DNA of 64,000 bases from Streptomyces sp. NBC_00078 (GTDB lineage: Bacteria; Actinomycetota; Actinomycetes; Streptomycetales; Streptomycetaceae). Made by a program: the position numbers and the translations under genes. Positions 52,286 through 60,602 of the stretch are shown here, piece by piece (position 1 is the first letter of the stretch; the number at the start of each line of letters is the position of its first letter). Location of the stretch: positions 2,046,001 to 2,110,000 of the forward strand of contig NZ_JAPELX010000001.1 in NCBI RefSeq assembly GCF_026343335.1, written 5' to 3'. The notes beneath the pieces were generated by a model. The model worked only from the letters and a program-made list of their open reading frames with translations. It did no database searches and was not told the DNA's origin.

Positions 52286-52296
52286 GCTTGTTCAGA

Positions 52297-52533
52297 TCAG
52301 GACCGGCGCCAGGTACGCCACGGGCGGGTGATCACCTCGCGGAAGGTGTGGTGGGACGGGTTCTTTCCGCAGTGCTTCAGCACCCAGAACTGCCCCTCTG
52401 CGAAGTCCACTGAGGCTTCCGAGGACTCCCCGCACACCGCGCACTTCATCGCGTACGTGGTCGGCTCCGCGTCCGGCTCACGGTCCGGCTCCAAGGTCCA
52501 TGTCTCGTGCCGAATCACTGCGCGCACGCTCAT
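52297..52533 (-). CDS. Small zinc-ribbon-like protein (DUF7848 type)
   Basis: 78 residues, MSVRAVIRHETWTLEPDREP with TTYAMKCAVCGESSEASVDF and VLKHCGKNPSHHTFREVITR. CxxC plus Cys/His spacing suggests metal binding. In Streptomyces this family accompanies RsbW-like ATPases and XRE regulators, as here; it overlaps the ATPase gene by 4 bp. Confidence 0.75.
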   Translation of the reverse strand: MSVRAVIRHETWTLEPDREPDAEPTTYAMKCAVCGESSEASVDFAEGQFWVLKHCGKNPSHHTFREVITRPWRTWRRS

Positions 52534-52961
52534 CCCCGTTCCGTCTCGCGAAGCTCGGCCCATACCCGTTTTCCCCATGGCAGCGCGTCCGTGCCCCAGC
52601 GGTGGGTCATGGCGTCCACGAGCCACAGGCCACGTCCCCCGGCGGCGTCGTCATCGTCTTCGTCTTCGTCGTCGGGATTCCGCAAGGTCGGGAACACCTG
52701 GGATCGGTCGACGACGCCGATACGAACTAGCCCAGGGGCGGGCTGAGTGACCGTGACCCTGATGACGCTGGCTCTCGCGTGCCGCACGGCGTTCCCCACC
52801 AGCTCGGAGACGATCAGAGCGCCATCGTCGGCCAGATCGTCAAGACCCCAGACGCCGAACGCGACGCGGACCAGGTTCCGGGCGGTGGCGGCGCTCTCCG
52901 GCTTGCGCGGCATGGTCTCGGAGTATCCGGGGCGCCCGGTAGGGCGTGCTGTGGTGGTCAT
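52530..52961 (-). CDS. RsbW-like ATP-binding protein (anti-sigma kinase fold)
   Basis: 143 residues with the GHKL N box (ALIVSELVGNAVRHA), a DRS segment and the G box (AGGRGLWLVDAMTHRWG). An unusual run of Asp/Glu (DDEDEDDDDAAG) sits between them. Likely a serine kinase/anti-sigma-type partner of the divergent XRE regulator, a standard Streptomyces arrangement. Confidence 0.87.
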   Translation of the reverse strand: MTTTARPTGRPGYSETMPRKPESAATARNLVRVAFGVWGLDDLADDGALIVSELVGNAVRHARASVIRVTVTQPAPGLVRIGVVDRSQVFPTLRNPDDEDEDDDDAAGGRGLWLVDAMTHRWGTDALPWGKRVWAELRETERG

Positions 52962-53085
52962 CAGGCCTCATTGGGGAGCGGGAGAGCGGCGGACCGTCAA
53001 CCCATGCAACCGAAGGGTGGAAAGAGGCGGAGGAGCCACGCAGGGGGCCAGGGAGGGGCCAGACTGGATATCGAAGGGGGCCAGC

Positions 53086-54333
53086 ATGACGAGCACGGAG
53101 CGGCGTAAGCAGTTCGGCGCCTACCTCGCGAGCCTTCGGCGGCGCTCTGGCCGCTCGCAGCGGCAGCTTGCTGGCGCGCTCTGCGCAGCTTCCGGCACAC
53201 AGTCGATCACCCGCAACGAGGTCTCCCGGTGGGAGCGCGGGGACCGCGTCCCGGACGTCTGGCTTCCCGCCCTCGCGCAGGTGCTCGGGGTGCCGCTGAC
53301 CGAGCTGGAACAGGCCGCCACGTACGCCCGAGGGGACAGCCTGGCGAGGCTTCCAGGCATCACAATGACCCTCGCGGACCTGCTGCCCAACGGGGACGCG
53401 CTGGAGGCTCTGGCGGCCCCCGGAGGGCGCCGGATCAGCACCACCACCGTGGAGGGTCTGGCGGCCCGCGTCCACGGCCTCCGGCTTGCCGATGACGTGC
53501 TGTCCGGTGGTGACCTGATCGGGCCCGCCTTCCGTGAACTACGGTGCGCCGTCCGGCTGTTCCAGGAATCCGGCCACTCCGAGGACACCGGCCGCGCGCT
53601 GCTGGTGCAGATCGGGGAGCTGGGACAGATCGCCGGTTGGATCGCCTCGGACGCCGGGCACGCCGAGGACTCGGAACGGGCGTACCGGCTGGGGATTTCG
53701 GCCGCCCGGCAGGCGGGCGATGCGGTGCTCGTGGCGCAGCTCGCGGGCAGTCTCGGCTACCACCTGTCGAACACCGGCCGCGAGCGCGAGGGTCTGGAGT
53801 TGGCGAAGGCTGCTGTGATGGAGGCCGGGCCGGACGCTCCGGCCGTGACGCGCGCCTTGTTCATGGATCGCGTGGCGTGGGCCCACACACGTGCAGGCGA
53901 GCCGCAACCGGCCCTTCGGGCACTCGGGGAGGCCCACGCAGCCCTGAGCGCCACAGACGGCGCTCCGGCGCCCTCGTGGGCGTATTGGGTCAGCCGCGAA
54001 GAGCTGGAGGTCATGGACGCCCGCGTGTTCACCGAGCTGCGCCGCCCGCTGCGCGCGGTGCCGCTGCTACAGGACGTGTTGGGACGCTACGACGCCACTC
54101 ACGCCCGTGAGGTGGCGCTGTATCGCTCGTGGCTGTCGGTGGCCCTGGCGGACGCCAACGAGCCTGAGCAGGCCGCCGAAGAAGCCCGGCAAGTCATTGA
54201 CGCGTCCGGCGACTTGTCCTCGGAGCGGACGGCGGAGCGTACCCGTACGGTGCTGCGCCGCCTGAAGGAGTACGAGGACGTGCCCGAGGCGCGTGAAGTG
54301 CTCACGGACTACGGTCACCTGCTGCTCGTGTGA
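53086..54333 (+). CDS. XRE-family HTH regulator with TPR-like C-terminus
   Basis: 415 residues. The N-terminal HTH (FGAYLASLRRRSGRSQRQLA, then ITRNEVSRWERGDRVPDVWL) is followed by about 300 residues of helical TPR-like repeats (RALLVQIGELGQIAGWIASD, REREGLELAKAAVMEAG, ALRALGEAHAALSATDG). ATG 53086 follows GAAGGGGG. Such proteins read peptide or developmental signals together with the neighbouring ATPase. It may be chromosomal rather than part of the integrated element. Confidence 0.87.
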   Translation: MTSTERRKQFGAYLASLRRRSGRSQRQLAGALCAASGTQSITRNEVSRWERGDRVPDVWLPALAQVLGVPLTELEQAATYARGDSLARLPGITMTLADLLPNGDALEALAAPGGRRISTTTVEGLAARVHGLRLADDVLSGGDLIGPAFRELRCAVRLFQESGHSEDTGRALLVQIGELGQIAGWIASDAGHAEDSERAYRLGISAARQAGDAVLVAQLAGSLGYHLSNTGREREGLELAKAAVMEAGPDAPAVTRALFMDRVAWAHTRAGEPQPALRALGEAHAALSATDGAPAPSWAYWVSREELEVMDARVFTELRRPLRAVPLLQDVLGRYDATHAREVALYRSWLSVALADANEPEQAAEEARQVIDASGDLSSERTAERTRTVLRRLKEYEDVPEAREVLTDYGHLLLV

Positions 54334-54355
54334 CCGGTGGGAGGTCGCGGATTCG

Positions 54356-54808
54356 CTAGTCCGGCTCGTTCGCATAGAGCGCTCGTAGGTGATCGCCCAA
54401 CCTCTCCTGGATCGGCCTCAGAGCAGCACTCATAGCGGCGTCGTTCTCGAATGTGCGGTCCGTCCATTCCCGAGCGTCAGACGCCAACTGCCGGTCTTCC
54501 AGCCGCGCGAGCAGGGCATGCATCTGAATCGTTGACGCCATCCCTTCTCGGCGGGCCTCGTCGCTCAGCCGCGTGGTCCTTGGCACGCGCCGGATATTGG
54601 CGTACACCTCCAGCGCCCGCTGGAGATCCATGTAGGTCTCACGTCGAAGCGTCACCCACTCCGCCCGATAGCGAGCCTTGGCTTCTTGCTCGGCAAGGAA
54701 TCGGTCACGCCTGAGCGCACGGCCGTCCGAGAACTTCTGAGCCAGCAAGGTGCCAAAACTGCCGAGTATCACGCCAACGAGGGGCGCGATCGTCTTCCAC
54801 CATTCCAT
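54356..54808 (-). CDS. Membrane-anchored helical protein, function unknown
   Basis: 150 residues. One N-terminal membrane helix (MEWWKTIAPLVGVILGSFGT) leads into a charged, strongly helical cytoplasmic part (EQEAKARYRAEWVTLRRETY, then MHALLARLEDRQLASDAREW). No family recognised. It is next to and on the same strand as the 2TM protein at 54907, suggesting a two-protein membrane module carried as cargo. Confidence 0.65.
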   Translation of the reverse strand: MEWWKTIAPLVGVILGSFGTLLAQKFSDGRALRRDRFLAEQEAKARYRAEWVTLRRETYMDLQRALEVYANIRRVPRTTRLSDEARREGMASTIQMHALLARLEDRQLASDAREWTDRTFENDAAMSAALRPIQERLGDHLRALYANEPD

Positions 54809-54906
54809 CGGCGGATGGTAGCTAGAGCCGGACGTCGCAGTTGGCGCTTCTTCGACATCTGCAGAAATCGGCAGCTCACGTGAACTGCCGCTTCATTGTG
54901 TCCAGG

Positions 54907-55737
54907 TTAGGTGGTCGTGCCGGGGTCGTGGTCACCATCGGTGAGTTCAGGGGAAGGCAGAAGTTCGGGAGTCCCCTCGGAACTGGGTGGCACTCCGAAC
55001 TGATACAGGGCCGCTGTACCTAGGATGTTGTCTCTCGTCGCGGGATCCTTGACCTGCTCTACCAGCCAACTCGCCTTCTCGAACTGATCATCGGCGTTGA
55101 CTTGCGCTTCGACACGTTTCACATGTTCCGACACCTTGTCGCGGGCCTGTCGCGCCTGTCGATGCCACGCGCCACCGGCGATCGCCACGGCTGTAGAGAT
55201 GATGCTCGTAACCCACTTGGCGCCCTGACCGCTTCCATGGAAAAGCGCAAGCACTGCCGCAGCCAAGGCAATGACGGCCGCCACCGCTGCCACCCCGAGG
55301 CTCAGCCAATAAGCGAAGTTGGCCTGGGTCCGCTCTTCCTGTAGCGCACCAAATACGAACTCCGCACGCTTGTCTGCGACGGTAGAGGACTTGGCACCCC
55401 GCTCTGACCCTTGCTGCTCGAAGACGAGCCCTTGGTTCTCAGCGACGACATGCCCCGTGTTGAATACGGCATGCGAACCACCAGTCACAACGATGCTCTG
55501 GGCTGACACATAGTCTGTGAATGACAGCCTGCTGACCAGGCGTTCTTGCATTCCCGTCAGGCTATGCATTTCGCGCTCGACGTGTTCCCGTTCATCGACT
55601 GTCAGTGACGGGTCGTCGAAGAGCGCCTGTTGCCTCTGCAAGCGCTCGTCGATCCTGCGAAGCTCTTGCCGTATGCCCGCCGCCTCGTCCGCTGACGCCT
55701 GCATTGCCTCGGCACTGCTCGTCTCGTCGTCCGCCAT
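54907..55737 (-). CDS. 2TM protein resembling the TRADD-N-associated membrane domain
   Basis: 276 residues. An N-terminal coiled coil (AAGIRQELRRIDERLQRQQA) and a beta-rich patch (YVSAQSIVVTGGSHAVFNTG) precede a core with AEFVFGALQEERTQANFAYW, two hydrophobic helices (about residues 142-165 and 175-192) and RQARQARDKVSEHVKRVE. Order and spacing resemble the 2TM domain described beside TRADD-N modules in predicted bacterial conflict systems. The assignment is from pattern memory, not a search. Located in the low-GC cargo of the element. Confidence 0.55.
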   Translation of the reverse strand: MADDETSSAEAMQASADEAAGIRQELRRIDERLQRQQALFDDPSLTVDEREHVEREMHSLTGMQERLVSRLSFTDYVSAQSIVVTGGSHAVFNTGHVVAENQGLVFEQQGSERGAKSSTVADKRAEFVFGALQEERTQANFAYWLSLGVAAVAAVIALAAAVLALFHGSGQGAKWVTSIISTAVAIAGGAWHRQARQARDKVSEHVKRVEAQVNADDQFEKASWLVEQVKDPATRDNILGTAALYQFGVPPSSEGTPELLPSPELTDGDHDPGTTT

Positions 55738-55873
55738 GATCGCCCGATTCCCCGCTACCTGCCACGTGTTGAGCTTTCAAGGGTAGCGTCGGCAGCGTGG
55801 TATCGCTCCGGCTCACGAATGGCACAGTAGCGAGCCGCAGCCCCGGAAGTACGCGGCTCTCGCCCCGGCCTGA

Positions 55874-56562
55874 TCAGGAGCCACCGGCCGCGAGTTCCGA
55901 CCGCTCCTCGGCGGCCAGGCCCCGGAGAAGACCGGCCATCACGTCCGGCACACGCGCCCGCTGAGCAGCCGTCAACTCCAGCGCGTCCAGAGCCCGGTTC
56001 ATGGCCTCGAACATGATCTTCGTCTGTACCTCGGCGATCGTCACCAGGCGCTCGTTTACACCCATGCGGGCCGCGAGGTCGCACATCTTCAGCAGCCGGT
56101 CCCGCTCCTCGCCGTACAGACGCACCCAGCCGTTCACGGCCGCGCTGTACGTGGTGTCCACACCGGGGAACTCCCCGCCCTGCCGCTCCACTTCGGAGGT
56201 CATGCCCCACACCAGGGCCTCGGCCTCGGTCTCCTGGACACGCTCCAGCAGCCACGCCACATGGCCGGACGCCTGCCGGATGAGCCGGGAGACGACGACC
56301 GCCGGGTCTTCGGCCGGACCATCCACGTCGCCGTAGGTGCGCAGGAACTCGGCCGTAGCTTCCCGGCGTTGCGCGGCGGCCCGCACCTGCGGCGCTGCAC
56401 CACCGTGCATCCGGCACACCGTGGCCCCGGTGACCGCCATACCCCGGCACCGGCCACCCGACCGCGTACGTGCCGTGCAGCGGCCGTCGCCGGGCGCCTC
56501 CGGGCCGCTTGCGCCGCTGTTGGCCGCCGGGACGCGCGCATGGGGTTGATCGCCTCACTCAC
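55874..56562 (-). pseudogene. HGG-motif zinc-finger protein (terminase small subunit-like), frameshifted
   Basis: GTG 56562 has an excellent ribosome site (AGAGGAG) and starts VSEAINP. After a run of four C (minus-strand bases 56545-56542) the coding sense shifts by one base and continues as ARVPAANSGASGPEAPGDG, a Cys cluster in RCTARTRSGGRCRGMAV and CRMHGGAAP, then helices to the stop at 55874. One added C restores 229 codons. Downstream ATG 56440 could give a 188-residue product lacking the first Cys ligands. Similar proteins occur in phage and element DNA. Confidence 0.7.
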
Positions 56563-56625
56563 GATCTTGCTCCTCTGCTTCTCGTCGGTCCCCAGTGCGA
56601 GGACCGCAGTTCGGGGTTCGGGGGA

Positions 56626-56816
56626 CCTGTTCACCTGTTCACTCCTGCGGAGTGTGAACAGGTTGAACAGGTAGGTCCCCGGCTGTTCTGAACAGGGCTG
56701 AACAGGTTGAACAGGTGGTCACCTGACCTGCGGTGATACCTGTTCAGACGCTTGAACAGGTCGGAGTCTCAGACCTGTTCAGAACAGGGGTCGGATCCCA
56801 AGATCGTCTGAACAGG
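56626..56816. other. Iteron array, probable replication origin
   Basis: Eleven perfect copies of TGAACAGG lie in either orientation (at 56626, 56634, 56655, 56664, 56689, 56699, 56708, 56739, 56753, 56774, 56809) plus one with a single mismatch at 56781. Several are paired head to tail or facing. The array covers the gap before the frameshifted gene and the last codons of the replication gene. Such density is typical of plasmid iterons bound by the cognate Rep. Confidence 0.8.
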
Positions 56817-58793
56817 TCCGGCGGCCTTCTCAGCGTCCCCGAGCACGTAGCCCTTGACCCCGAGGCGGACGATCCGCCCGGCCTTCTCCAACTCCCCGAA
56901 GGCCGCCGATACGGCGGTGTTGTGGGTCTTCTCCGGCTTGTACGTCCCCGCGCGGAACCGGGCCTGCGATACCGGCTCGGGGTCGGACTGGCGGAGGTGC
57001 GCGAGGATCGCGGCCTTCAGCGGCGCCGTCTTGTCCGGGTCGCGCGGCGCGTGCTTCAGCGGCACCAAGACCACGGACGTGAGCAGGTCACCGTCCTCGT
57101 CAGCCAAGCCGTCCAAGACCACCTGGAAGGGCTGGAACACCTTGTCCGGCAGCTCCTCGGTGTCCTTCTGCTTCTCCACCCCGAGCGTCACCGTCGTCTC
57201 GTTCAACTCCTTGCCGTCCCGCTTCACGGACAACTCGGTATCCATCGCGCCCTTCACCGCCGATGCGCCCCGCGAGCGGTCGGCGTTGTGCCCGGTGTGG
57301 TGCACCAGCCAGACGCACGCCCCGGTGGCGGCCTTCAACCGGTCCACCAGGGCCACGACTTCGCCCATGTCGGTGTTGCTGTTCTCGTCCACACCGACCG
57401 TGATGCGAGCCTGCGTGTCCAGAACCACCAGCACGGGGCGCAGCCGCTCGCAGGCCACCACCAGCGCGTCCCACTCGGAGCCGGTGACCTGGACAGGGCG
57501 GGGCAGGAACTTCAGGTCCGGGCCGATCTTCTTGCCGTGGTGCTGCTGCCAGGCGGCGCCGCGCTTCCACACACCGGCCGCGCCCTCGGCCACGATGTAG
57601 ACCACCGGACCGGCCTCAACGCGGTGCCCGTGCCAGTCCCAGCCGTTCGCCACATGGATAGCAACGTCCAGCGCCAGGAAGGACTTCATGGAGCCGGAGG
57701 CGCCGTACATGCGCGCCACGGTGTCCCGGTACAGGTAGCCCTTCAGCACAGGCCGGGCCGGAGGGAAAGCCGCCAGATCGTCCAGCGTCAGCAGTTCGTC
57801 CAAGAGAGCGGCAGCCCGGTCCTCCACGGCCTCCGCGTCGGCCTGCTCGTGCTGTCGGGCCTCGGTGTCCCAGATGGACCGCATGGTCTTGGTCAGGACG
57901 GCTTCACCGATCGGGTCGGCGGACGTCGCATTGGCGGCACGCACCATGTCCGAGTACCAAGACCAGCCGCGCGGCGGGGCGAACTTCCAAGCGTCGGCCG
58001 CGTAGTGCCCGGCGACCGCCGTAAGCCAGTCATTCCCGCGCCCAGGATCGTCGGCGGGGAGAGACAGCAGGTCGGAGAGCTGTGACCCCCAGCCGGCGAG
58101 TACCACGCTGCCAGCCGTACCGGACCCCGTAGCGGGCTCAGCCGAACGGGCCTTCTCCGCCACCCAGCCGGGGAGCGGCGCCGGGTAAGCGTCGTGAAGA
58201 ACCGTGTAAACGCTCTCGGTCTTCGACCCCGGCACCATCACGTACGAGTTCGGACCCGTCTTGAAGTCCACGGCCTCTCCGAGGGAGTTGGCGTACCCGT
58301 CCGCCTTCCCACCCACCTCCCCGTCCGGAAGCTGGAAGACCATCTGGAGCCCTCCCCGGCCCGTCCGGTACGTCCGGGTGCTCGGGGTGTCCTGAGCGGC
58401 GCTCAGTGCCTCCCAGGTGGCCTCTCCGGGCTTCCCTTCGGCCACGTCCACGTCAACCACGGCGCGGCCGGTGAGGGTCTGCCCGAAGTTCAGCCGTCCG
58501 TGCTGCCCCCACTTGATCCACCACATGCGAATCGCGTCCGGGTCAGTGGTGGCGTCCTTCGAGCCGTGGTCGTTGCGCGGGTGCTTGCCGGGCGACTTGC
58601 AGCCGTAGTTACCGCAGGTGCACCCGTCCTCGGTCACCCGGTGGCAGGGGAAGACCTTCACGCCTTCCGCCGCGAGCGCCAGGGCCGCCGCCAGCAGGCC
58701 GTCAGGGTCCGACAGGGCGCCGTTCCCAGCATCGGCGGACTCGGGTGCCAGCGGGGGCAGTTCGGGGTGCTTGGCGCCCTTCACGTACTTCAC
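56769..58793 (-). CDS. Replication protein: primase-polymerase fused to RepA-like ATPase
   Basis: 674 residues from GTG 58793 (AGGGGG upstream). The N-terminal prim-pol domain (about 30-215) has VKVFPCHRVTEDGCTCGNYG, GRAVVDVDVAEGK with the acidic metal site and RTYRTGRGGLQMVFQL. The C-terminal AAA_25 ATPase (about 310-560) has a Walker A-like MYGASGSMKSFLALD and Walker B VLVVLDTQARIT, then VWLVHHTGHNADRSRGASA. A winged-helix tail ends the protein. It would initiate replication at the iterons overlapping its 3' end. Confidence 0.88.
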   Translation of the reverse strand: MKYVKGAKHPELPPLAPESADAGNGALSDPDGLLAAALALAAEGVKVFPCHRVTEDGCTCGNYGCKSPGKHPRNDHGSKDATTDPDAIRMWWIKWGQHGRLNFGQTLTGRAVVDVDVAEGKPGEATWEALSAAQDTPSTRTYRTGRGGLQMVFQLPDGEVGGKADGYANSLGEAVDFKTGPNSYVMVPGSKTESVYTVLHDAYPAPLPGWVAEKARSAEPATGSGTAGSVVLAGWGSQLSDLLSLPADDPGRGNDWLTAVAGHYAADAWKFAPPRGWSWYSDMVRAANATSADPIGEAVLTKTMRSIWDTEARQHEQADAEAVEDRAAALLDELLTLDDLAAFPPARPVLKGYLYRDTVARMYGASGSMKSFLALDVAIHVANGWDWHGHRVEAGPVVYIVAEGAAGVWKRGAAWQQHHGKKIGPDLKFLPRPVQVTGSEWDALVVACERLRPVLVVLDTQARITVGVDENSNTDMGEVVALVDRLKAATGACVWLVHHTGHNADRSRGASAVKGAMDTELSVKRDGKELNETTVTLGVEKQKDTEELPDKVFQPFQVVLDGLADEDGDLLTSVVLVPLKHAPRDPDKTAPLKAAILAHLRQSDPEPVSQARFRAGTYKPEKTHNTAVSAAFGELEKAGRIVRLGVKGYVLGDAEKAAGPVQTILGSDPCSEQV

Positions 58794-58891
58794 GACCGGC
58801 CCCCTGCCTGAGCCTCGAACAGCTCCAGCAGACGGCGCCAGAAGACGGCCCACGGGTCATCAGGGGTCTCTACCGGCTCGGGCGGGGTCAC
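58790..58891 (-). CDS. 33-residue coupled small protein before the replication gene
   Basis: GTG 58891 overlaps the stop of the upstream gene (GTGA) and its own stop overlaps the replication start (GTGA). The peptide is VTPPEPVETPDDPWAVFWRR and then an amphipathic helix. Double 4-bp coupling supports translation; function unknown, possibly copy or translation control. Confidence 0.6.
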   Translation of the reverse strand: MTPPEPVETPDDPWAVFWRRLLELFEAQAGGRS

Positions 58892-59079
58892 TTCCACGGC
58901 GACCCCTCCTCGGTCTTGCGGGTGGCGATGGCGACCGTCAGCGCGGTCATGGACTGGCCGGTGGCAATGGCGACCGCACGCAAGTCGTCATAGGACTCGC
59001 GGATCAGCTTCGCCTGGTACTCCTCATCCGTGATCGACGGTTTCCAGGCGTGCCCCTCGCGAGCGCTGGACTTGATCAT
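58888..59079 (-). CDS. Small element protein (63 aa), function unknown
   Basis: ATG 59079 with AAGGGAG upstream. The sequence is mainly helical (ITDEEYQAKLIRESYDDLRA, then VAIATGQSMTALTVAIATRK); the final part has a ribbon-helix-helix or HTH flavour but no family was recognised. It is the first gene of the replication operon. Confidence 0.6.
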   Translation of the reverse strand: MIKSSAREGHAWKPSITDEEYQAKLIRESYDDLRAVAIATGQSMTALTVAIATRKTEEGSPWK

Positions 59080-59226
59080 TTCGATCTCCCTTGAAAGTCG
59101 ATGTGACTCGCGTGCCGGGCGAGAGGGGGATCGGTTTCGCGGACCGGGAGACCAAGCGGGAGGGGCGGTATCCTGAAAGGGCTACCGGGCTCTCGATCGG
59201 GTCAGGTCTGCACTTCGTCAGTCGGA

Positions 59227-59251
59227 GCGGTGTCCCTTGGGCGGACACCGC
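59227..59251. terminator. Hairpin ending the 59.3-60.3 kb small-gene operon
   Basis: A 9-bp perfect stem (GCGGTGTCC with GGACACCGC) with a 7-nt loop is 16 bp past the stop of the 59268 gene. Confidence 0.65.
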
Positions 59252-59267
59252 TTCGGTGTTTCCGGGG

Positions 59268-59444
59268 TCAGGACAGCGGGAGGATCAGACAGTCGCGGGC
59301 GTGCTCCCGAGCCGCCGTCAGCGGGTCGGCGTCGGCGTACCCGCCGCCGCATCCCTCGCAGTGGAACCGGTCGTCTTCGACCCTCACGCGCGCCCCGGTG
59401 TGCCGGGCACGGACGACGATCTGGACTTCAGTCTGCTTCGTCAT
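59268..59444 (-). CDS. Small Cys/His protein (58 aa)
   Basis: ATG 59444, one base after the previous stop. MTKQTEVQIVVRARHTGARV is followed by FHCEGCGGGYAD and EHARDCLILPLS, so CxxC plus a HxxxC pair could form a zinc finger. It is one of three small Cys/His genes in a row downstream of the xis-like gene; function unknown. Confidence 0.6.
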   Translation of the reverse strand: MTKQTEVQIVVRARHTGARVRVEDDRFHCEGCGGGYADADPLTAAREHARDCLILPLS

Positions 59445-59445
59445 G

Positions 59446-59859
59446 TCAGGCGCCCACGTTCCGGACGACGGTCCCCGCGCGGCAGGCCGCCGCGTGGTCG
59501 TTGGCGTCGGCGTAGGACTTCTCCTGCCAGCCGAAAGAGCGGTCCTGCCGGGTCTGGCACCCGAAGCAGAAGACGAACGTCCCGCCGTCGTCGGGCGACT
59601 CGAAGACCGAGACGAGATTCCCGCCCACGCTCTGATAGTTGCGGAGCAGAGCGTCCGCGCGGCCGGGTGCCGCGTCCTCGTCCCGGACAAGCGAGACCTC
59701 GTGGAACCGCACGGGCCGGTTGCCATCACCGAGCCCGGTGACCACCTCGTTCGCGAGGCTGGTGATGAGCTGGTCCGCCATCGGGTCGCCCGTGTTGGGC
59801 ACGCCTCCGACGATCGTCGGAGCTTCGTCCCGGTCGTGAGAGTGATACGCGAACTGCAT
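59446..59859 (-). CDS. Element protein with Cys/His cluster (137 aa)
   Basis: 137 residues, MQFAYHSHDRDEAPTIVGGV and a middle helix (ADQLITSLANEVVTGLGDG). The C-terminal part has FVFCFGCQTRQ and NDHAAACRAGTV, again CxxC with His/Cys. Packed between two small genes with gaps of 1 and 9 bp. Family not recognised. Confidence 0.6.
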   Translation of the reverse strand: MQFAYHSHDRDEAPTIVGGVPNTGDPMADQLITSLANEVVTGLGDGNRPVRFHEVSLVRDEDAAPGRADALLRNYQSVGGNLVSVFESPDDGGTFVFCFGCQTRQDRSFGWQEKSYADANDHAAACRAGTVVRNVGA

Positions 59860-59868
59860 GATCGTCTC

Positions 59869-60075
59869 CTAGCTGAAGTGATCGGGGGCGAACAGGCCGG
59901 TCCTGCTCGCGGTGGTGTGGCTGGTCGCGTGCTTGCGGCCGTGGTCCTCGCCCTCACCGCGTGCGGTGCACGCGGAGCAGGACCAGACGCGTTCGCCGGT
60001 GTCCGGATGCGTCGCCGTCTCCACCCGGCCGCCGCCATCGGCGGTGAGGTAGAAACGGCTATCCAGGGCCGTCAT
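59869..60075 (-). CDS. Small zinc-finger-like protein (68 aa)
   Basis: MTALDSRFYLTADGGGRVET leads to RVWSCSACTARGEGEDHGRK and HATSHTTAS. CxxC plus two His would make a compact metal site. One base separates it from the xis-like stop; same operon. Confidence 0.6.
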   Translation of the reverse strand: MTALDSRFYLTADGGGRVETATHPDTGERVWSCSACTARGEGEDHGRKHATSHTTASRTGLFAPDHFS

Positions 60076-60076
60076 G

Positions 60077-60346
60077 TCAGGCCGCCACGAGGGCGGAGAC
60101 CGGGGCGGGCGGCTGGGGGTCGGGCTCGCCAGACAGCACCCGCACGAGCGAGGCGGTCAGGAAGACCTTCCGGCCGCTGCCCAAGGCCAGGAACTTGACC
60201 GGGCACGCGCCCTGCTTCAGCAGCTCATAGATGTGCGCCCGCGAGATCCCGAGCGCTCGGGCGCACTGCTCGGCGCTGATGGTGGCGGGCCAGTCTTTGA
60301 CCTCTGCGAGCGTCGGCGCGACCTTCTTACGTACAGAAGTCTGCAT
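60077..60346 (-). CDS. Excisionase-like helix-turn-helix protein
   Basis: 89 residues. The core (ATISAEQCARALGISRAHIY, then ELLKQGACPVKFLALGSGRK and VFLTASLVRVLSGE) is the MerR-like winged HTH of Xis/AlpA proteins. AGGGGGA precedes ATG 60346. It is divergent from the regulator-integrase pair, and would promote excision or repress the opposite promoter. Confidence 0.8.
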   Translation of the reverse strand: MQTSVRKKVAPTLAEVKDWPATISAEQCARALGISRAHIYELLKQGACPVKFLALGSGRKVFLTASLVRVLSGEPDPQPPAPVSALVAA

Positions 60347-60590
60347 CCGTCTATCCCCCTCGGATTGAGTGCGGGAATTCTTTCTCTATCCATAAGAGTC
60401 TCACGTTCCGAGAGGTGCTCTTCGCCTGAAAGTCGCAGCTCAGAGGTAGCGTAGGTAGCTTTGTACGCCTGGTACTTCATCACCGACCTGCACCTTTTCG
60501 GCGACCTGTAGGAATGCACAGACTTTCAGATAATGCATGGCGCGTTTAAACGACACTATTCAGCAGCTATGCGTCTGACGCAGGTCGCAG

Positions 60591-60602
60591 TACTATGCTG
60601 CT
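60591..60602 (+). promoter_or_regulatory. Promoter -10 giving a likely leaderless transcript
   Basis: TACTAT (60591-60596) ends 6 bp before ATG 60603, so the +1 would fall on or beside the A of the start codon, and no Shine-Dalgarno is present. The -35 is weak. The 256-bp divergent region also has GACCTG/CAGGTC copies near 60499, 60512 and 60579 as possible operator half-sites. Confidence 0.5.

Noticed and set aside
52120..52296. A tRNA or left attachment repeat at the dapD side of the element
   Set aside because: No cloverleaf, T-loop sequence or match to the DNA after the integrase was found; the only structure is a terminator.
57655..57740. Broken Walker A in the replication ATPase (GASGSMKSF instead of a GK pair)
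   Set aside because: RepA-like AAA_25 proteins commonly have a bulky residue before the Lys, and Lys-Ser is kept, so this is not evidence of inactivation.
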